From Solitalea koreensis (GTDB lineage: Bacteria; Bacteroidota; Bacteroidia; Sphingobacteriales; Sphingobacteriaceae): a DNA stretch of 64,000 nt. The position numbers and the translations under genes were made by a program. The stretch covers positions 62,001 through 126,000 of the forward strand of contig NZ_FXSZ01000003.1 in assembly GCF_900182575.1 (NCBI RefSeq), written 5' to 3'. The first letter of the stretch is position 1, and every line of letters starts with the position of its first letter. Below the pieces are notes generated by a model. That model was not told the origin of the DNA, did no database searches, and was given only the letters and a program-made list of their open reading frames with translations. Of the stretch, positions 62,609 to 64,000 are shown piece after piece.

Positions 62609-63133
62609 TTACAACAATAATCCTGCAACCTCGTCCCAGTTATTCACTCGCTCATAATGGGTTACATTAACATTGTGCGGTGAAGTATAAAGAATTGGCC
62701 GTCCCTTAAACTGAGTAAAATTGCGAATCCGATCATCAATCATAATATCAGCATTGATAATACTTTTATCTCCACAAAACACGATGTGCTTCCAACTAAT
62801 AAAGGGGAAATGATCCTGAAGCCAATCGTACTTATCTTTATATGAATTAGGAAATTCAGATGCGGCACTGGCAACAAACACTTCGTATTTATTACAAAGT
62901 TCAGCCACTACTTCACGAGCGCCCGGCATTACAGGCAGATCCCTGAAAAAGTTTTTTTCGTTGATCCATTCTCGAACCCGAGGGGTTAAACTTTCAGGCA
63001 CAGCTTGCCAAAGTTCCTTACCGTGCAGCATTTCGGCACTAATTTCAAAACCTTCTTGTTCTTTAAAACGGTGGATGAATTTGGACCAGGTGTCGGCCAT
63101 CACTTCGTCCATATCGATTGCGAGCTTAAGCAT
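62609..63133 (-). CDS. 5'(3')-deoxyribonucleotidase
   Basis: A 174-residue HAD-superfamily phosphatase of the 5' nucleotidase C type, dephosphorylating deoxynucleoside monophosphates. Motif I reads IDMDEVMAD (nucleophile Asp and general acid Asp in D-x-D), motif II is in VFVASAAS, and the late metal site is in IMIDDRIRNF. WLQDHFPFISWKHIVFCGDK is the typical cap and motif III stretch. The length is normal. It stands alone between the decarboxylase and rpsP. Confidence 0.92.
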   Translation of the reverse strand: MLKLAIDMDEVMADTWSKFIHRFKEQEGFEISAEMLHGKELWQAVPESLTPRVREWINEKNFFRDLPVMPGAREVVAELCNKYEVFVASAASEFPNSYKDKYDWLQDHFPFISWKHIVFCGDKSIINADIMIDDRIRNFTQFKGRPILYTSPHNVNVTHYERVNNWDEVAGLLL

Positions 63134-63228
63134 ATGGTATAACTTTAAATTTGCTTCCTAATTTACAACGATTAAACCTTAGGTTTTTATCTAAACAATT
63201 AATGCTGAATAGTTTCGCGATATATCTT

Positions 63229-63256
63229 TTTGTTTTAGATATTTTTCTTACTTTTG
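63229..63256 (+). promoter_or_regulatory. Bacteroidota-type promoter of rpsP (TTTG and TACTTTTG)
   Basis: TTTG at 63229-63232 is followed after 16 bases by TACTTTTG (63249-63256), fitting TAnnTTTG. The start point would be near 63260, about 40 bases upstream of the rpsP ATG. Confidence 0.7.
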
Positions 63257-63259
63257 CAC

Positions 63260-63282
63260 TCCCTTTAGCGGAGATAAAGGGA
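63260..63282 (+). promoter_or_regulatory. Hairpin at the 5' end of the rpsP leader
   Basis: TCCCTTTA and TAAAGGGA (8-bp perfect stem) enclose the 7-base loop GCGGAGA. It would form at the very start of the rpsP message. It could protect the 5' end or serve as an S16-type autoregulatory site. The role is inferred. Confidence 0.5.
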
Positions 63283-63299
63283 CTTAACTAATTAAAATT

Positions 63300-63836
63300 A
63301 TGCCAGTTAAAATCAGATTACAAAGACACGGTAAAAAAGGTAATGCTTTTTACCACATTGTGGTGGCGGATTCACGTGCTCCGAGAGATGGAAAATTTAT
63401 TGAACGTATCGGTTCTTACAACCCGAATACAAACCCTGCAACAATTGACTTAAATGTTGATAAGGGCGTTCAATGGTTACAAAACGGTGCACAACCAACC
63501 GATACCACCCGCGCAATTTTGTCGTACAAAGGTGTTTTATACAAAAAACACTTACAAGGCGGCGTTACAAAAGGTGCTTTAACTCAAGAGCAGGCAGATG
63601 CTAAATTTGCTGCATGGGTAGAAAGCAAGCAAAGCAAAATCGACGCTAAAAAAGGCGGATTAACTGCTAGCGCTGCTGAAAAAGCAAAAGCACGTTTAGT
63701 TGAAGAAGCTAAAATTAAAGAAGAAAGAGCAAAAGCTATCGCTGCTAAAAATGCACCGGTTGCTGAGGCTCCTGCCGCTGAAGAAGCTGCAGAAGAGGCT
63801 ACTCCAGAAGAAAACAACGAAGCAGCAGCTGAGTAA
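63300..63836 (+). CDS. rpsP: 30S ribosomal protein S16 with acidic C-terminal tail
   Basis: S16 is a primary assembly protein of the small ribosomal subunit. The first 80 residues carry the conserved core: VKIRLQRHGKKGNAFYHIVV, DSRAPRDGKFIERIGSYNP and the ALSYKGVL-like AILSYKGVLYK. The 178-residue length is longer than the E. coli protein (82 residues) because of an Ala/Glu/Lys-rich tail (about 105-178, ending in EEATPEENNEAAAE), which is usual in Bacteroidota. A promoter and leader hairpin precede it and a perfect terminator follows. rimM and others normally following it lie beyond the window. Confidence 0.98.
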   Translation: MPVKIRLQRHGKKGNAFYHIVVADSRAPRDGKFIERIGSYNPNTNPATIDLNVDKGVQWLQNGAQPTDTTRAILSYKGVLYKKHLQGGVTKGALTQEQADAKFAAWVESKQSKIDAKKGGLTASAAEKAKARLVEEAKIKEERAKAIAAKNAPVAEAPAAEEAAEEATPEENNEAAAE

Positions 63837-63860
63837 TTTCTTCCTTTTAAAAAAGAATAG

Positions 63861-63898
63861 TATAGCGATAGGACCTGGTTCTATCGCTATATTTTTTT
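63861..63898 (+). terminator. Intrinsic terminator after rpsP
   Basis: TATAGCGATAG and its exact reverse complement enclose a 9-base loop, followed by seven T. It lies 25 bases after the stop codon. Confidence 0.92.
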
Positions 63899-64000
63899 AA
63901 TGCCACTTAATCCTCTAAAGGACTTTTATAACGAGACGAAAAGAAAAAACAAATGCCTTTGTAAGTAATAATTACTTTTGCATTCTATCATTTTTTTATC

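Noticed and set aside
63958..63980. Promoter at the right edge (TTTG and TACTTTTG)
   Set aside because: The -7 box matches, but the TTTG is only 11 bases upstream and the gene it would serve lies outside the window.

Overview
The window looks like chromosomal DNA of a Bacteroidota bacterium, probably from a Sphingobacteriales/Chitinophagales-type lineage. The evidence is a T9SS type A sorting domain, SprB-type repeats, a TANFOR-type exported protein, a CarboxypepD_reg/OMP_b-brl TonB-type receptor, a pyridoxal-dependent histidine decarboxylase, an S16 with a long acidic tail, and several promoters of the Bacteroidota form TAnnTTTG. Taxonomy below phylum is inference. No tRNA, rRNA, CRISPR array, complete insertion sequence or prophage was seen.

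Layout. 1-7.5 kb: the edge of a lipoprotein gene, purD, a TonB-type receptor and uvrA. 7.9-11.3 kb: an NmrA-type reductase, the bifunctional NAD(P)HX repair enzyme and the 23S rRNA methyltransferase RlmF. 11.6-16.5 kb: cutC, a GH2 beta-mannosidase, a CBM9-like secreted protein and a LOG-family hydrolase, which look like one glycan-linked transcription unit. 16.5-19.5 kb: a phosphodiesterase, a DUF4870 membrane protein, a class III-like PPK2 and two small envelope proteins. 19.6-23.2 kb: a tight operon pxpB-pxpC-pxpA plus an NRAMP-type carrier (5-oxoproline use). 23.6 kb: an AT-rich nuclease-fold gene beside small repeats. 24.7-37.3 kb: a minus-strand run of very large exported proteins: an unrecognised giant protein split by an apparent frameshift, a fibronectin III protein, and a 1943-residue SprB-repeat protein with a T9SS signal. 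37.5-45.5 kb: a DUF1508 tail-anchored protein, a metal P-type ATPase, DinB, GNAT, a hybrid sensor kinase, a DHFR-like reductase and a Tex30/KANL3-type hydrolase.

The most interesting part is 45.8-53.2 kb. An outer-membrane barrel with an unusual charged C-terminal tail is followed after 25 bp by a 1345-residue exported protein. That protein carries a TANFOR domain, fibronectin III-like domains, a HELGH zincin motif and, at its extreme C-terminus, a T4-type (GH24) lysozyme domain with a recognisable Glu-Asp-Thr triad. Four bases after it lies a small exported, AT-rich gene with an SH3-like end. This is the architecture of a polymorphic toxin with a peptidoglycan-cutting tip and a periplasmic immunity protein. 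A strong 13-bp-arm palindrome lies upstream of the cluster.

53.3-64 kb returns to ordinary content: an MBL-fold hydrolase, a methyltransferase, a tail-specific protease, an M1 peptidase, two small membrane proteins, ffh, histidine decarboxylase, a deoxyribonucleotidase and rpsP. Several clean intrinsic terminators and a family of CTGAGCGGA-containing palindromic repeats punctuate the window.
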